Assembly: GCA_963678565.1 (NCBI GenBank)
Contig: OY782875.1
Span: 1,984,001 to 2,048,000 of the forward strand
Length of the DNA stretch: 64,000 bases
DNA from: SKHV01 sp963678565
GTDB lineage: Bacteria > Bacteroidota > Bacteroidia > Bacteroidales > Prolixibacteraceae
Direction of reading: 5' to 3'
Positions 26,118 through 36,014 of the stretch are shown here, in pieces. The position numbers and the translations under genes are program-made. Every line of letters begins with the position of its first letter. The first letter of the stretch is position 1. The notes beneath the pieces were generated by a model. The model saw only the letters and a list, made by a program, of their open reading frames with translations, was not told the DNA's origin and did no database searches.

Positions 26118-27438
26118 AAGATACAGAATACATGTTTTCTTTAATGTCAATCATTTCTAAAAGTTCTTTTTCTTCCAATAACACTAATGCTTGACGTGAA
26201 ATATCATATTGTGAAAGTCTTTCTTTTATTTGGCTTAACTCCAAAGATTTTCTACGTGCAGCATTCAAGAAGTCAAATATTTCAAGAAGTTGTTTGACAA
26301 ATGGACAATTAGTATAAAATGAGATAAAGACTAGCCATATACCATTATTAGTGGAAAACATTTGATAATCTCTTCCTCGTTGTATATTCTTTATACATTG
26401 CTTTCTGTTATTTCTCATTTTTAGAAATAAATCTTTTGTGAAGTTTATACCTATTTCAAAATCGTTACAAATTATGTTATCTTCTGAAAGAGAATCAATC
26501 TCATAGAATTTTTTAAAAGCTAGTTTTAAATCTTCTTTCGAAATAAATTGTAGCTTTTGCTGCTCAGATACGTTGTCAATTTCAGACCAGTTAGAGGCGA
26601 AAGTAAATTTCTGCTCATCTGTTCTTTTATCTTCCCATGTATCTAGTCTTAATTCCAAATTTTTGATTTTATCATTAAGTTTTGATTCAAAGGATATTAT
26701 CTTTTCAGTATCTCCTGTTGCAGAAAAACCATCTATTAGCTTTCTATAAGGTTTATCATCCTTAATCATTAATCCAACTAACACGGGAATTGACATCTTT
26801 GTAAAATCAATGCTTTCAACTTCTTCAAGACCTAACGGTATTGAGAATAGAGGCCTATCATTTTCAGGTATATCAATTATTTTCTCGATAACTCTATCTT
26901 TAATTAATGGCTCATGGACAATGTTGGGTCTGAAAGGTTTGGAGGTAACAGTATCTCCTCTTTTATTTGTATAGTAGGTGTATTCATTTTCATTATAGTA
27001 TGAGTTATTATATTTCAACGAATACAGCTCTTGTTGAAGTGGAGCAAAATCAATTCCATCTAAATAAAAATCATAAGACCTTTTTTGCATCCTTTTTTGT
27101 TTCCCTTCTACGATAATTCCAACCCCGTTTTCTGTTACGGTAAAGTTTTTCCTTCCCTTGATTAATCCTTCATTACGCATTGTTTGCAACCGCAATTCAA
27201 CCGTTTTCTTCTGTACGCTCAATAATTGGGCAATCTCAAGAGTTGAAACAGTGCTATTTAGCTGTAAGCACATAACTATCGCTTTATCTAATTTTTCTAA
27301 GGGGTCAGGAGTACTATCGAAAATAGTTGCATGAATGCAATATATTGGATATTGGATATAGGCTATAGATTTAAGTTCAAATCCTTCCTCAAGCTGAGCT
27401 TGGTAATACCGTTCTATGTCTAAGTTAAATAACGCCAT
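26110..27438 (-). CDS. winged-helix protein of the helicase operon
   Basis: 442 aa. An N-terminal winged helix-turn-helix (about 55-100: STVSTLEIAQLLSVQKKTVE, then NEGLIKGRKNFTVTENG) is followed by a long alpha/beta region without a family I know. It might recognise nucleic acid for the helicase or PLD partner, or regulate the operon. The ATG shares one base with the helicase stop (TAATG) and its stop overlaps the PLD start, indicating translational coupling. No enzymatic motif found. Confidence 0.7.
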   Translation of the reverse strand: MALFNLDIERYYQAQLEEGFELKSIAYIQYPIYCIHATIFDSTPDPLEKLDKAIVMCLQLNSTVSTLEIAQLLSVQKKTVELRLQTMRNEGLIKGRKNFTVTENGVGIIVEGKQKRMQKRSYDFYLDGIDFAPLQQELYSLKYNNSYYNENEYTYYTNKRGDTVTSKPFRPNIVHEPLIKDRVIEKIIDIPENDRPLFSIPLGLEEVESIDFTKMSIPVLVGLMIKDDKPYRKLIDGFSATGDTEKIISFESKLNDKIKNLELRLDTWEDKRTDEQKFTFASNWSEIDNVSEQQKLQFISKEDLKLAFKKFYEIDSLSEDNIICNDFEIGINFTKDLFLKMRNNRKQCIKNIQRGRDYQMFSTNNGIWLVFISFYTNCPFVKQLLEIFDFLNAARRKSLELSQIKERLSQYDISRQALVLLEEKELLEMIDIKENMYSVSYD

Positions 27439-30400
27439 TATTTTTTATATGGAATTGATAAATTAACCCGTCCTTTTAGTACCTCAATTTTTGAAACTCT
27501 CATTTTGTAGGAATTTCCTTTTTCGAAATGATTCTTTTTCATTTGAGGGTCATAAAAGAAACCATTAAAACCTGGCTCAATTTCAAAAAAGTGTCCAATT
27601 TCTATACTGTTAGTATAAATGACGTTTAAAATATCACCGACACTAATTGACTGAAAGAAATGTAATTTCTTAAGTTTGATTTCAAGCTCAGAGTTTTTTT
27701 TCTGATAATGCTTTTTCTTGTAGGTTGATGTCTTTTGAGGAGATAGAAAGACACTTTCTTTAGTTTTATCAATATGGGTAATATACAATTGATAATCTTC
27801 TTCTTTATGATATTCAAATTCTTTATTCCCATCGCGAAACATACCTTCAATTCCACAATTATTGATATAAAAGATGTGTCCAAGATAATTAGGTTTTTCA
27901 AACGTTAACTTAAGTTTGCAGGGGTAATTTTTGCCAACTTCAAGCTTGCCCACATTTAATTGGAAATTGGACTTTAAATTTTTAAAATCGGTAAGATTAA
28001 CAAAATTTCCAATTTTCTCTTTCTTGCTTAAATATACAAGCCTTCTAAATAAATCTGTATAGTTAAACAAAGAATCAAAATGGCTTCTTGAATCAGTCAG
28101 AGTTTCAGAATTACCTATAAGTATCAATTTCTTCTTAGCTCGTGAAAATGCTACATTTAACCTTCTTGCATCATCAAGAAATCCTACTTTTTTATTTTTT
28201 TGCTCAGGTGATGCTGCTCGTGTAAAACTAAAAATGATAACATCAAACTCCATTCCTTGAAAAGAATCCAAAGTAGATACATCAATTAAATGCGAATTTT
28301 GAATATTACTTTTCAACGATTTCTTAATATGGGCAACTTGGGATTTATAGGGAGCAATTACAGCAAAATCTTTAGGTGTTAATCCGTTTTCAAATAGTTT
28401 AGGAACAATTATATTACTAATACAATAAGCTTCTGCATCATTTCTGGCTGAGAATCCATCAAAACTCTCAAAAGGTTTCTGAGCACTTGATGTATTGATA
28501 AATACAACTTCTTTATCAAAAGGACTTTTTAATGGAAGGGTGTTTTTTATAGTATGTTCACCCATTTTGACACGTCCATCATAAAAAGAATCAGAAATAA
28601 ACTCACCAATATGAGGATGCATTCTATGTTGGTAATTCAACAATTCAATATTTTCTCTTGGAAATTGATTTTCTTCAATTCTTTTAATCAGAAATTCAAA
28701 AAAAGATGTTTTAAGCGCATGTTGTATGTCTTCTTTTAAATATTGATGTCCATATTTTGACATAGGGAAACTATTACTCTCATTTTCATCAAGTAGACTA
28801 CCATCAATATATGGAGGAAGTTGCATTTGGTCTCCGACCAGAATTACTTTCTTTGACATAGATATTGCAGCAAGTGATTCTGAAATATTTGCCTTGCCAG
28901 CTTCATCTATTATAACAGTATCAAACTTTAGCCCATATTCATTGATTTCTCTGTCTGTTCTGATACCAATACAGGTTGCAAAAACCACATCGACAGACCT
29001 ATATAAAAGAGGTTTGATTAATATTTCCTTTTCATGGATAATGTTTGTTTTCCAATCCAATAGAACTTCTTTTACATCGTTTATTTTTTTAAAGTTAGTG
29101 TTTGATAAAACCTCTAAAAACTCATAATTTTTATGCAACAGAACATCCTTAAAACTCTCAGTATATTCTTTACCTTTTTTAATTATAATTTCTTTTAAAT
29201 TATCCCTTATTGATGAAAAAGTATTTTCTTCACCTTTATTAGAAACGAAATCAACTAATGATATATTTATAGATATTAATTTTTCAAAATCAGTCGAATA
29301 AATATCAATAAGATTATCGATTTGGTAGGGTAAAAGATTCTCTTTTATACGTTGGTTGCTGCCTAAGCGAAGACATACTAGGCTCTTGTTTTCTGAAACT
29401 TTCTCTAATACATTGTCAACCGCAATATGAGTTTGACTTGTAACTAAAACTTTCTCACCTTTTTTTATCAATTGCTCAACAACTTCTGCTATTACAGTTG
29501 TTTTTCCAGTTCCTGGAGGTCCTTGGATTAAGAATATATTGTTATTTCCAACAGCTTTTTTTACAGCTTTAACTTGGTTGTTTTCTGGCTGTTTTTTTTC
29601 GGTTTCTGCAATTATATTATTAATGAATTCTATCTGCTCCTCTATAGGTTGAGTTATTTTATCTGGTCGAACTAATAGAGACTCAATATGGTCTAATTTC
29701 AATTTTTTATCGAAAAAATCTTTAATTACTTCTCTTTGTACTTGGAATTGTCTTAATGAAATTTTTCTTTCAACAGTAAAGCCTTTTTTTAACAGTTCTA
29801 AGGGTTTGTCTAATTCAATAAGATGCAATTTAGTTTTAGTATCTTCGTTCTCAACAAAAGCATCGCAAAACCAAACTAATTCTGTTTCTTCTTTTTCTTT
29901 ATGGGATTTTTCTTCTGTTTTTATTGTTACCAATAAATTTTCATCACTTTCTCCACCAAATAAATCTTCAATATCTCGTTCTATTTCAATTGCAATATTT
30001 GTCTTTGAGTGTGGGACTTGTTTATATGTTTCAATCTGAACTCTTGAACTATCTTTTCCTTTTCTTTCAATTGCTTCTTGGTATTCTAAAAATTTGTCAA
30101 AAATAGCAATTGACAAACCTGCATCCCTTAATATTACGCCTGTCTCAACTTTTAGTCTATTAAGAATTTGAAATGCCAATACTTTATTTTGTATCTGAGT
30201 AAATAATTGCTTTTGTTTTACTCCAACAGGTTTTGAATCATAGGGTGACAAAACTGCTACTGAACTGTTTAATAAGAAAGTACCGTTGTTTAAACTATTT
30301 TCTTTGCTTCTTGAACTTTTCTTCTTGGTTCTTTTGATAGATAGATTTGTAATAATAAAGTCACATTCTTCTGTCTCAGATGTTGCAAATCCAGAAAGTA

Positions 30401-31670
30401 ATACTTCCTCATTAAATAATAACCAGTTGTTTTTAATGCTACCGTCACTTCTATCAATCCAAGTATTTATTCTAACCCAATATCTCTGTTCACCAAGAAA
30501 TGATAATGCTTCCTTTTCAGTTGTCTTATCACCAAGGTATGGAATAAGTGAGTTTTTAAAATCACTTTCATATGCTGAAGTATTAAAGCCAAAATTTAAG
30601 AAAAGTTTATTGGGTAATTCTACAGCACTTGAAAATAACTTGTTATCAAGTAAAAATAATCTTTCAATATGCTGTTTGTCTTCTTTACTCGCTAAAGAAT
30701 AGTATATGGATTTTTTAAATGTTTTATATGAGACTAAATCTATATCTTGAGTTTGAAAATCTTCATTAATAAAATGTTCCTCATCTTCCAAGATTTCCTC
30801 GACGTCAATAGAGACGTTTAAAAAGTGATTGATTTCATCTTTGCCTTGTAAAATAAAATCCAGTTTGCTTCCTACTGAATATTCATTATTATTTTCAATA
30901 TTGAAAGTTGATATTGCATAGAAATCATTGTCTGTTTTAACAATTAACTTTTTTACTAGAATTTCTTGAATTGTACCAGAAATTTTTTCACCAATACTAA
31001 GATTTATCCACTCATTACTTTCATTTGGTTTTGGTAGTAAGTGTTTTCTACTGACAAGAATATGATTCTTTTTATTTTCAAGTATAACCACTTGAATCGA
31101 ATCGTTTTCTTTTAAATTATTAAAAGTGTTTTCTGCTCTAGCTATATTCCAAGCCAGATTTCTTAATTCTAAATAGGCTTTTTTATCTTTTGTAAAGCTT
31201 AGTACTATTAATGAAGGATAGATTATTTTCTCAATCTGTGTTTCAATTACAGTACCTCTCTCAAATTCTTCATTAATTTCGTTCTTCTCAACTTCTTTTT
31301 TAGTAGATAGGTGTTTCTCAATTAACTTAAATTGTTCCTCTGTTATTTTTGTATTTGGATTGTTTGAAACCTCAAAACCGTTTTGATATAAGACATTTGT
31401 TATTGTTGTAATACCAATATTTAGTTTTCTTGCAGCTTTGCTTAGTCTCAGGTAATTTTTATCAACGGGTTGCTGTTTTGAAATTATCTTATTGATTTTC
31501 GCTTGATTGTAAGTTGATTCTGAGTTGTGTATTTTTGCAAGTACAATATTGAAATGAACTATGTCACCAACCTTAAAGTCTGAATTGTTTAAATTGAATG
31601 ATATTCTTTTATCAATGTCATATTCAATAAAACCTAAATGGTCTGTTATTTTAACAATCTTTCCTTCCAT
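27438..31670 (-). CDS. UPF1/DNA2-like SF1 helicase with IF2-N and S1-type domains
   Basis: 1410 aa. N-terminus: OB/cold-shock-like segment (1-60), IF2-N-like helical domain (about 74-125: LRLSKAARKLNIGITTITNV), then S1-type OB segments to about 290. The helicase core has Walker A GPPGTGKTT near 717, IIDEAGK near 921, LVGDQMQLPP, NYQHRMHP, LDSFQGMEFDVII and NVAFSRAKK near 1175, all of the COG1112/UPF1-DNA2 type. Two more S1-like segments end the protein. S1 and IF2-N domains point to RNA or ribosome contact. A COG1112 helicase plus PLD nuclease recalls Mokosh; CARF partners replace the kinase there. Intact over 4.2 kb; 250-nt leader upstream. Confidence 0.88.
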   Translation of the reverse strand: MEGKIVKITDHLGFIEYDIDKRISFNLNNSDFKVGDIVHFNIVLAKIHNSESTYNQAKINKIISKQQPVDKNYLRLSKAARKLNIGITTITNVLYQNGFEVSNNPNTKITEEQFKLIEKHLSTKKEVEKNEINEEFERGTVIETQIEKIIYPSLIVLSFTKDKKAYLELRNLAWNIARAENTFNNLKENDSIQVVILENKKNHILVSRKHLLPKPNESNEWINLSIGEKISGTIQEILVKKLIVKTDNDFYAISTFNIENNNEYSVGSKLDFILQGKDEINHFLNVSIDVEEILEDEEHFINEDFQTQDIDLVSYKTFKKSIYYSLASKEDKQHIERLFLLDNKLFSSAVELPNKLFLNFGFNTSAYESDFKNSLIPYLGDKTTEKEALSFLGEQRYWVRINTWIDRSDGSIKNNWLLFNEEVLLSGFATSETEECDFIITNLSIKRTKKKSSRSKENSLNNGTFLLNSSVAVLSPYDSKPVGVKQKQLFTQIQNKVLAFQILNRLKVETGVILRDAGLSIAIFDKFLEYQEAIERKGKDSSRVQIETYKQVPHSKTNIAIEIERDIEDLFGGESDENLLVTIKTEEKSHKEKEETELVWFCDAFVENEDTKTKLHLIELDKPLELLKKGFTVERKISLRQFQVQREVIKDFFDKKLKLDHIESLLVRPDKITQPIEEQIEFINNIIAETEKKQPENNQVKAVKKAVGNNNIFLIQGPPGTGKTTVIAEVVEQLIKKGEKVLVTSQTHIAVDNVLEKVSENKSLVCLRLGSNQRIKENLLPYQIDNLIDIYSTDFEKLISINISLVDFVSNKGEENTFSSIRDNLKEIIIKKGKEYTESFKDVLLHKNYEFLEVLSNTNFKKINDVKEVLLDWKTNIIHEKEILIKPLLYRSVDVVFATCIGIRTDREINEYGLKFDTVIIDEAGKANISESLAAISMSKKVILVGDQMQLPPYIDGSLLDENESNSFPMSKYGHQYLKEDIQHALKTSFFEFLIKRIEENQFPRENIELLNYQHRMHPHIGEFISDSFYDGRVKMGEHTIKNTLPLKSPFDKEVVFINTSSAQKPFESFDGFSARNDAEAYCISNIIVPKLFENGLTPKDFAVIAPYKSQVAHIKKSLKSNIQNSHLIDVSTLDSFQGMEFDVIIFSFTRAASPEQKNKKVGFLDDARRLNVAFSRAKKKLILIGNSETLTDSRSHFDSLFNYTDLFRRLVYLSKKEKIGNFVNLTDFKNLKSNFQLNVGKLEVGKNYPCKLKLTFEKPNYLGHIFYINNCGIEGMFRDGNKEFEYHKEEDYQLYITHIDKTKESVFLSPQKTSTYKKKHYQKKNSELEIKLKKLHFFQSISVGDILNVIYTNSIEIGHFFEIEPGFNGFFYDPQMKKNHFEKGNSYKMRVSKIEVLKGRVNLSIPYKK

Positions 31671-31694
31671 GTTTCTTTATTAGCGGTGGCTAAA

Positions 31695-31767
31695 ATTGCA
31701 CTCTTTTGCAAATTTCGGTTTGTGGGTCGGCTTGAGCGATTTGCAAATGTGTGCAATGTGTGTTGGC
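31695..31767 (+). repeat. second-family hairpin element, copy c
   Basis: Outer stem ATTGCAC / GTGCAAT, inner stem TTTGCAAAT / ATTTGCAAA, loop with CGGTTTGTGGGTCGG, tail GTGTGTTGGC. The longest outer stem of the six. Lies in the 250-nt leader of the helicase operon; the remainder (31770-31919) has a GC-rich CCAACTGTCCCGAAGGGCAG stretch and nothing else recognised. Confidence 0.7.
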
Positions 31768-31919
31768 TTCCCCAACTGTCCCGAAGGGCAGAAGCGCGTG
31801 GGCAAAAACTATTTTTTTCTTGCACCAACCTTCAATCAATGAGCCAATATTTTCTATCTGTTTTTTCAATTTTATAATCAGGTTTCTATGTTGCAGTTTG
31901 ATTCCTCACACTTGCAGCT

Positions 31920-32043
31920 AACGGAAAATTGTATGATTAGTGGCAGAATGCGGGCTTCTTTCCTGTCAAACCGCTACACAGTTTGAGTGGGCTGCAAGCC
32001 TTGATATTTAGCGCTTTCCCTGCCATTACTTATACAAAATGTT
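31920..32043. repeat. attC-like site 23 (class D)
   Basis: 124 bp. Arms GTATGATTAGTGGCAG and CTGCCATTACTTATAC; middle CCTGTCAAACCGCTACACAG. Left flank CACTTGCAGCTAAC pairs with GTTAGCTGCTGGTG at 22819, nine kilobases away, so the whole operon is one cassette. The next cassette starts GTTACCTGCTGGTG. Confidence 0.88.
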
Positions 32044-32055
32044 ACCTGCTGGTGT

Positions 32056-33402
32056 TTATTCATTTATCAATCCAAGCACCATTTCTTCTAATTCTTTTCC
32101 TCTCAAATTCTTTGCTACAATTGTACCTTCAGGATTTACAAGAAAAGTAGTTGGATATCCATGAACACCAAATGTTTCCTTAATTTTATTGGAATCAGTC
32201 GATAGTATTTGAGTCCAGGCAATTGAATCTTTTTCTATCATCTCTTTAAGAGCTTTTGACGGGCTATCTCCAACAATCCCCACTATTTCAAATTTATCTC
32301 TGTCAGTTTTTTCATAGAGTTCTTTCAAGTTTGGGATTTCTTGTCGACAAGGCCCACACCAAATTGCCCAAAAATCTAGTAATACATATTTACCTTTCAA
32401 TTGCTCTGATGATATTTGAGATTCTGTCATAAAATCGCTACCGTTAAAAGAAAATGATTTAAACCCAATCTGTGTAGAATACAATTCACTCCTTGGTAAT
32501 GTCATTTTTTCCAATTCCAGAGTATTGCTGTTTAAATTTACGCCAATATTTTTATATAGCTTTCCATTGATTTCAATGAATTCATTTTTTGCTATTAAAT
32601 GTTCATGACTGATTTTATCACCTTCTTTTAAGCTATCTGTCAAGAAGACAATACTTGGGTTTTTAAATGATAGATTGGTAAAACCGTCAGAACAAACTGC
32701 AATTTTTCTCCCTTCAAAATCAGCTGTTGAATGTTGCGGAAAATTGCACATAAACATATTGTATTGACTCATATGCACAATAAAAAGAGGGACTGTAACT
32801 AACTGTTTGTTGTTGTCAATAAGTCTCTCATATGAAACGTTGATTGAATTACTTGATGCAATAGAATCTTTGTTTATTTGTTTTTTAGGGGAAAAATTAA
32901 ATGGAATAAAACTTTTATCATCACTAAAATCAAAATTGTTATTCGCATCAACTATCATGTTTGTTATTCCTGCTGAGTCTTTACCAAATGCAAATGCTAT
33001 TTTAGTTTTCAAAGGTTCTTTTGAAAGTTCAAGAGTATCAGGTTTCCAATCCCATGATTTTTGTAATTCTTCATATCTCTCTTGGGATATATTGCCAAGT
33101 AAATAGTTTTGATAAACTGATTGATAAATATTTGTCTCAATGTCTCCAAATTTAATGTCAGTCCAATTTTCTGGAGCACCAGTTACCGATAAATACGTTT
33201 TTTCCCAAGGATTATTTTCATCTTCAGAATATGGTGAAATTCCACCAAGTGAAGAGTTAAAATAACCATATCCATTCTGATGAGTTAATGGAAGTTTAAT
33301 CGTTTTTTCTGTCGAGCAACTAATTAAGATTATAATACAAATCGTTATTAGGGGCAGTATTTTTAAATTCACTTTATTGGGTTTAAATATTAATTTTCTC
33401 AT
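32056..33402 (-). CDS. TlpA-like thioredoxin lipoprotein
   Basis: 448 aa. Lipoprotein signal with Cys in LISCSTEKT (about residue 29). A long N-terminal beta-rich region carries a calcium-loop-like DANNNFDFSDD; the C-terminal TlpA/thioredoxin domain (about 310-445) has WAIWCGPCRQEIP near 345 and the cis-Pro in VHGYPTTFLVN. Probably an envelope-anchored thiol-disulfide oxidoreductase. Intact single-gene cassette, ATG 41 nt from the cassette end, stop 13 nt from the site. Confidence 0.87.
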   Translation of the reverse strand: MRKLIFKPNKVNLKILPLITICIIILISCSTEKTIKLPLTHQNGYGYFNSSLGGISPYSEDENNPWEKTYLSVTGAPENWTDIKFGDIETNIYQSVYQNYLLGNISQERYEELQKSWDWKPDTLELSKEPLKTKIAFAFGKDSAGITNMIVDANNNFDFSDDKSFIPFNFSPKKQINKDSIASSNSINVSYERLIDNNKQLVTVPLFIVHMSQYNMFMCNFPQHSTADFEGRKIAVCSDGFTNLSFKNPSIVFLTDSLKEGDKISHEHLIAKNEFIEINGKLYKNIGVNLNSNTLELEKMTLPRSELYSTQIGFKSFSFNGSDFMTESQISSEQLKGKYVLLDFWAIWCGPCRQEIPNLKELYEKTDRDKFEIVGIVGDSPSKALKEMIEKDSIAWTQILSTDSNKIKETFGVHGYPTTFLVNPEGTIVAKNLRGKELEEMVLGLINE

Positions 33403-33442
33403 TCTGTTTATTTATTGCTGTGCGCTCTTTACACTTGCAGGT

Positions 33443-33565
33443 AACGTTTGTGTATATGGCAAGTAGGCAATTGCGGGATTCAAACTAATCAAACCGCTAC
33501 AAAGTTGAAGCGGACTGCAACCGTTGAATTTACTACTATCACGCCTATTTGCTATATACATTGTT
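33443..33565. repeat. attC-like site 24 (class E-like)
   Basis: 123 bp. Arms TGTGTATATGGCAAGTAGGC and GCCTATTTGCTATATACA. Begins AACGTTTG rather than AACGG. Left flank CACTTGCAGGTAAC pairs with GTTACCTGCTGGTG at 32041. The next cassette starts GTTAGCGGTTTG. Confidence 0.83.
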
Positions 33566-33578
33566 AGCGGTTTGTGCT

Positions 33579-34283
33579 TTATGATTTTAGTAGTAGATAA
33601 ATAATTAATCCTATAAGTGGTAAGTTAATCCAATAAAACATTGAGGTTCTTTTTGAAAGCTTTTTGAAATCAGTTCTTACCTTTTCAAGTTGAATTTCAA
33701 CATTGTTTCTAATTGTATTAAGGTCTTTTTTTGAAGATTCAATTTGAAGGGAAAAAACATCTAAGGAATCTTTAGTCCTTTTCTTTTCCTTTTCAATTTC
33801 ATTACTTAAACTGATTTGTTTTTGTTCAATAGAGTTTAGTTCTCGATTAACATTTTCAAGTTTTGATTTAAATTCAGAATGATTGCTATCAATCTTATTT
33901 ATTACTGTCTTATTTGCATTATGCTCAGCCGTAAGTTTCTTGTTGTCAGTTTGTAATTGCTTTATCTGGTCAAAGATTGAGTTTTTACTGTTTTTTAATT
34001 CTGCAATTTTGTTTTCCAAGTCTTTAAATGCTGACTTGTTATCAATCAGTACTCCTTCTATGAGATTGATTTTATTTAAAACTGAGTTCAACTGATTAAC
34101 TATTGACGAATGTTCATCCTCATTTCTTTCGTTAATCTTATTGGTCTCTGATACAACTAATTCAAGATTTGAACTAACCTCATGTTTTATCTGCTTAAAG
34201 GTTAATAAGATATTAGAAATATCAAATTGCGTTGCAGGCTTCTTTTTTAAAGTCTGAATTTGTTCTTCTGTGTAAGGTTTCAT
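33579..34283 (-). CDS. long coiled-coil protein with C-terminal anchor
   Basis: 234 aa. Charged heptad-rich coiled coil over about residues 25-210 (for example KNSIFDQIKQLQTDNKKLTA), then one membrane segment at the C-terminus (YWINLPLIGLIIYLLLK). Topology suggests a cytoplasmic rod anchored in the inner membrane. Second gene of its cassette, 15 nt downstream of the broken gene 34299-34934. No family recognised; the coiled coil makes similarity searches unreliable. Confidence 0.75.
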   Translation of the reverse strand: MKPYTEEQIQTLKKKPATQFDISNILLTFKQIKHEVSSNLELVVSETNKINERNEDEHSSIVNQLNSVLNKINLIEGVLIDNKSAFKDLENKIAELKNSKNSIFDQIKQLQTDNKKLTAEHNANKTVINKIDSNHSEFKSKLENVNRELNSIEQKQISLSNEIEKEKKRTKDSLDVFSLQIESSKKDLNTIRNNVEIQLEKVRTDFKKLSKRTSMFYWINLPLIGLIIYLLLKS

Positions 34284-34298
34284 TTTTATAATATTTTT

Positions 34299-34934
34299 TT
34301 ATCCACCAAATAGACTACCTAAAAATCCTAAAACTTCTCCCCAGTCAATTTCACTTATAGCGTCTCCTATTGATTCTACTGCATTACTAATTCCATCACC
34401 TATCTTTTCTAAAAGAGACCCCCCATCTACATTTCCAATTACTTCTGGTAAGTTTTCGGTTATTCCAGATTCGCTAATTGTTTCTATTGCACCCTGAATA
34501 ATTTCAGAACCACTATCAGAAAAATCAAAATATGAAGTAATGTTATCTAAATCTACATAATCACCAATGGATGAGTCTAATGAAATATTATTTGCTACAT
34601 CTAATGTCTCAGAATCAAAATAGTTACTTAGAAATGGTTCATAAATCTCCTTTGCTTCTGAAGATAAATTTTGATGTAAAGAAGAATAATCAATCCCTTC
34701 ATTTCCAGAAATATATTCTTTCAAATTATTAGCGCAATCTTTTAAGAAATCCTTTCCTTTATCGACATACACGCTAAAATCAGGAAGAAAGAAATACTGG
34801 TTTTCTCAATGATACAAACTTTGCATATCTGAAGAAGAGGTTGGCTTAATTGCATCTAAAACATCTAGAACTTTTTGGTCAAAATCTTTAAAAAGCTCGC
34901 TTTCGTTTATCCATTTCAAATTAATTCCTTTCAT
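34299..34934 (-). pseudogene. unknown gene split by in-frame TGA
   Basis: ATG at 34934 opens MKGINLKWINESELFKDFDQ and runs 42 codons to TGA at 34806-34808. The same frame continues ENQYFFLPDFSVYVDKGKDF and on for 150 residues to 34299. The distal part is acidic and glycine/serine-rich (GSLLEKIGDGISNAVESIGD). The split frame, the start 30 nt from the cassette end and the 15-nt gap to the next gene all fit one gene of about 211 aa. The distal ORF alone would have only a GTG start at 34772. Confidence 0.72.
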
Positions 34935-34963
34935 ATCGTGGTTAGTTTTGTTGCATAACCGCT

Positions 34964-35088
34964 AACGGTTGGTACATGTGGTCGGGGCGGATTTCGGAGA
35001 GCGTTCCTGTCCAAAGGACATGGAACTGCGATGCAAGAATCCGCAGTTGGCGTACCACCAAACCCCGCCCTGCAATATGTACTGTGTT
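34964..35088. repeat. attC-like site 25 (class F)
   Basis: 125 bp. Arms GGTACATGTGGTCGGGGCGG and CCGCCCTGCAATATGTACT; middle CCTGTCCAAAGGACATGG. Left flank ATAACCGCTAAC pairs with GTTAGCGGTTTG at 33563. The next cassette starts GTTGTGTAGCG. Confidence 0.87.
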
Positions 35089-35103
35089 GTGTAGCGTAAT
35101 TTT

Positions 35104-35741
35104 TTATTTCGTTATCATTATTTCATTATTCTTTCCAATTGTCAAGAATCCATTTATCAATCCAGAAGATTTTCCAAGAGTCAAAGAGTCATCTGCTTTA
35201 AACTAATTGGGAATATTTGGTCAGAATTTTTATCCATGGATTTATAGAATTCATCAATCCCGGTTCTATCTTTTGGAAACATCCCTGTCCAAAAACCAAT
35301 TCTTTTTCCATATTTTGTAAAAATCTGAGGTTGAATTAACCCTAAATCATTCGGTCCTTTAATTTCTGATTCAATAGCGGGAGTAACAAATCCCGAAAAT
35401 GTTTCTCCGTCATTAAGTTTCAAATCCGCTAAAACCAAAAACATTGCAAAATCAGGAGTAACAGGTAATTGTCCAGTCCAAGGTCTGAAAGTTTCTTCAT
35501 TTGTCTGGTCATACCATTTTTCATCATAGTCAATAATGTGACATTGAACCCAAACAGGGTATTTTTCAAAGTCACTTGGTGTCAAATCTCCAAACTGCTT
35601 TAAGATAGGTTTTTCGTTATTTCTCAAAACCTTATCCTCAGTTTTAGTTTGCTTTTTCTTGTCCGTTTGATTTTTAATCACGAAACCTGCAAGTGCAATT
35701 AAAATAATTAATCCAATAATAATCTGTATTGTCATTTTCAT
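35104..35741 (-). pseudogene. membrane-anchored unknown protein, probable 3' frameshift
   Basis: ATG at 35741: one N-terminal membrane segment (about 4-22), then a soluble domain with WVQCHIIDYDEKWYDQTNEE and MFLVLADLKLNDGE. The open frame stops at 35181 after SLKQMTL, 93 nt from the site, far beyond the usual 9-21 nt. One added base in the AAA run at 35197-35199 restores SLKADDSLTLGKSSGLINGF and a stop at 35104, 16 nt from the site. Family not recognised. The damage affects only the last 30 residues. Confidence 0.62.
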
Positions 35742-35771
35742 GTGATGTTTGTCTTTTTCATTATGCTACAC

Positions 35772-35894
35772 AATGGAAAATTGCATGTACTGTAAGGGTT
35801 TACGTGTGATTCTCTGTCCGGGTACGGACGAGAGAATGAGCGAAAAACTGCTGCCCGCATACCACTGAAACCCTTATAGAATATGCAAAATGTT
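35772..35894. repeat. attC-like site 26 (class H-like, AAT core)
   Basis: 123 bp. Arms TTGCATGTACTGTAAGGGTT and AACCCTTATAGAATATGCAA; middle GTCCGGGTACGGAC. The left core reads CACAATGG instead of CACAACGG, the only site with a changed AAC. Left flank ATGCTACACAAT still pairs with GTTGTGTAGCG at 35086. The next cassette starts GTTGTGTGTTCG. Confidence 0.82.
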
Positions 35895-36014
35895 GTGTGT
35901 TCGTGCTTTATAAATTTTAATCAACTTAATTGTCTTTTTTATTTTATTGCATATTATGATTTATTAAAAATGTAAGAAACAATATCCAACTCAAAATTCA
36001 TAATAAAAATCTGT

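Noticed and set aside
23025..31670. Type III CRISPR accessory locus
   Set aside because: The two CARF proteins suggested it, but no Cas10, other cas gene or repeat array is present; the genes overlap with a helicase and PLD protein instead.
31646..31877. ORFs on both strands in the helicase leader
   Set aside because: They are readings of the hairpin element at 31695-31767 and its GC-rich flank.
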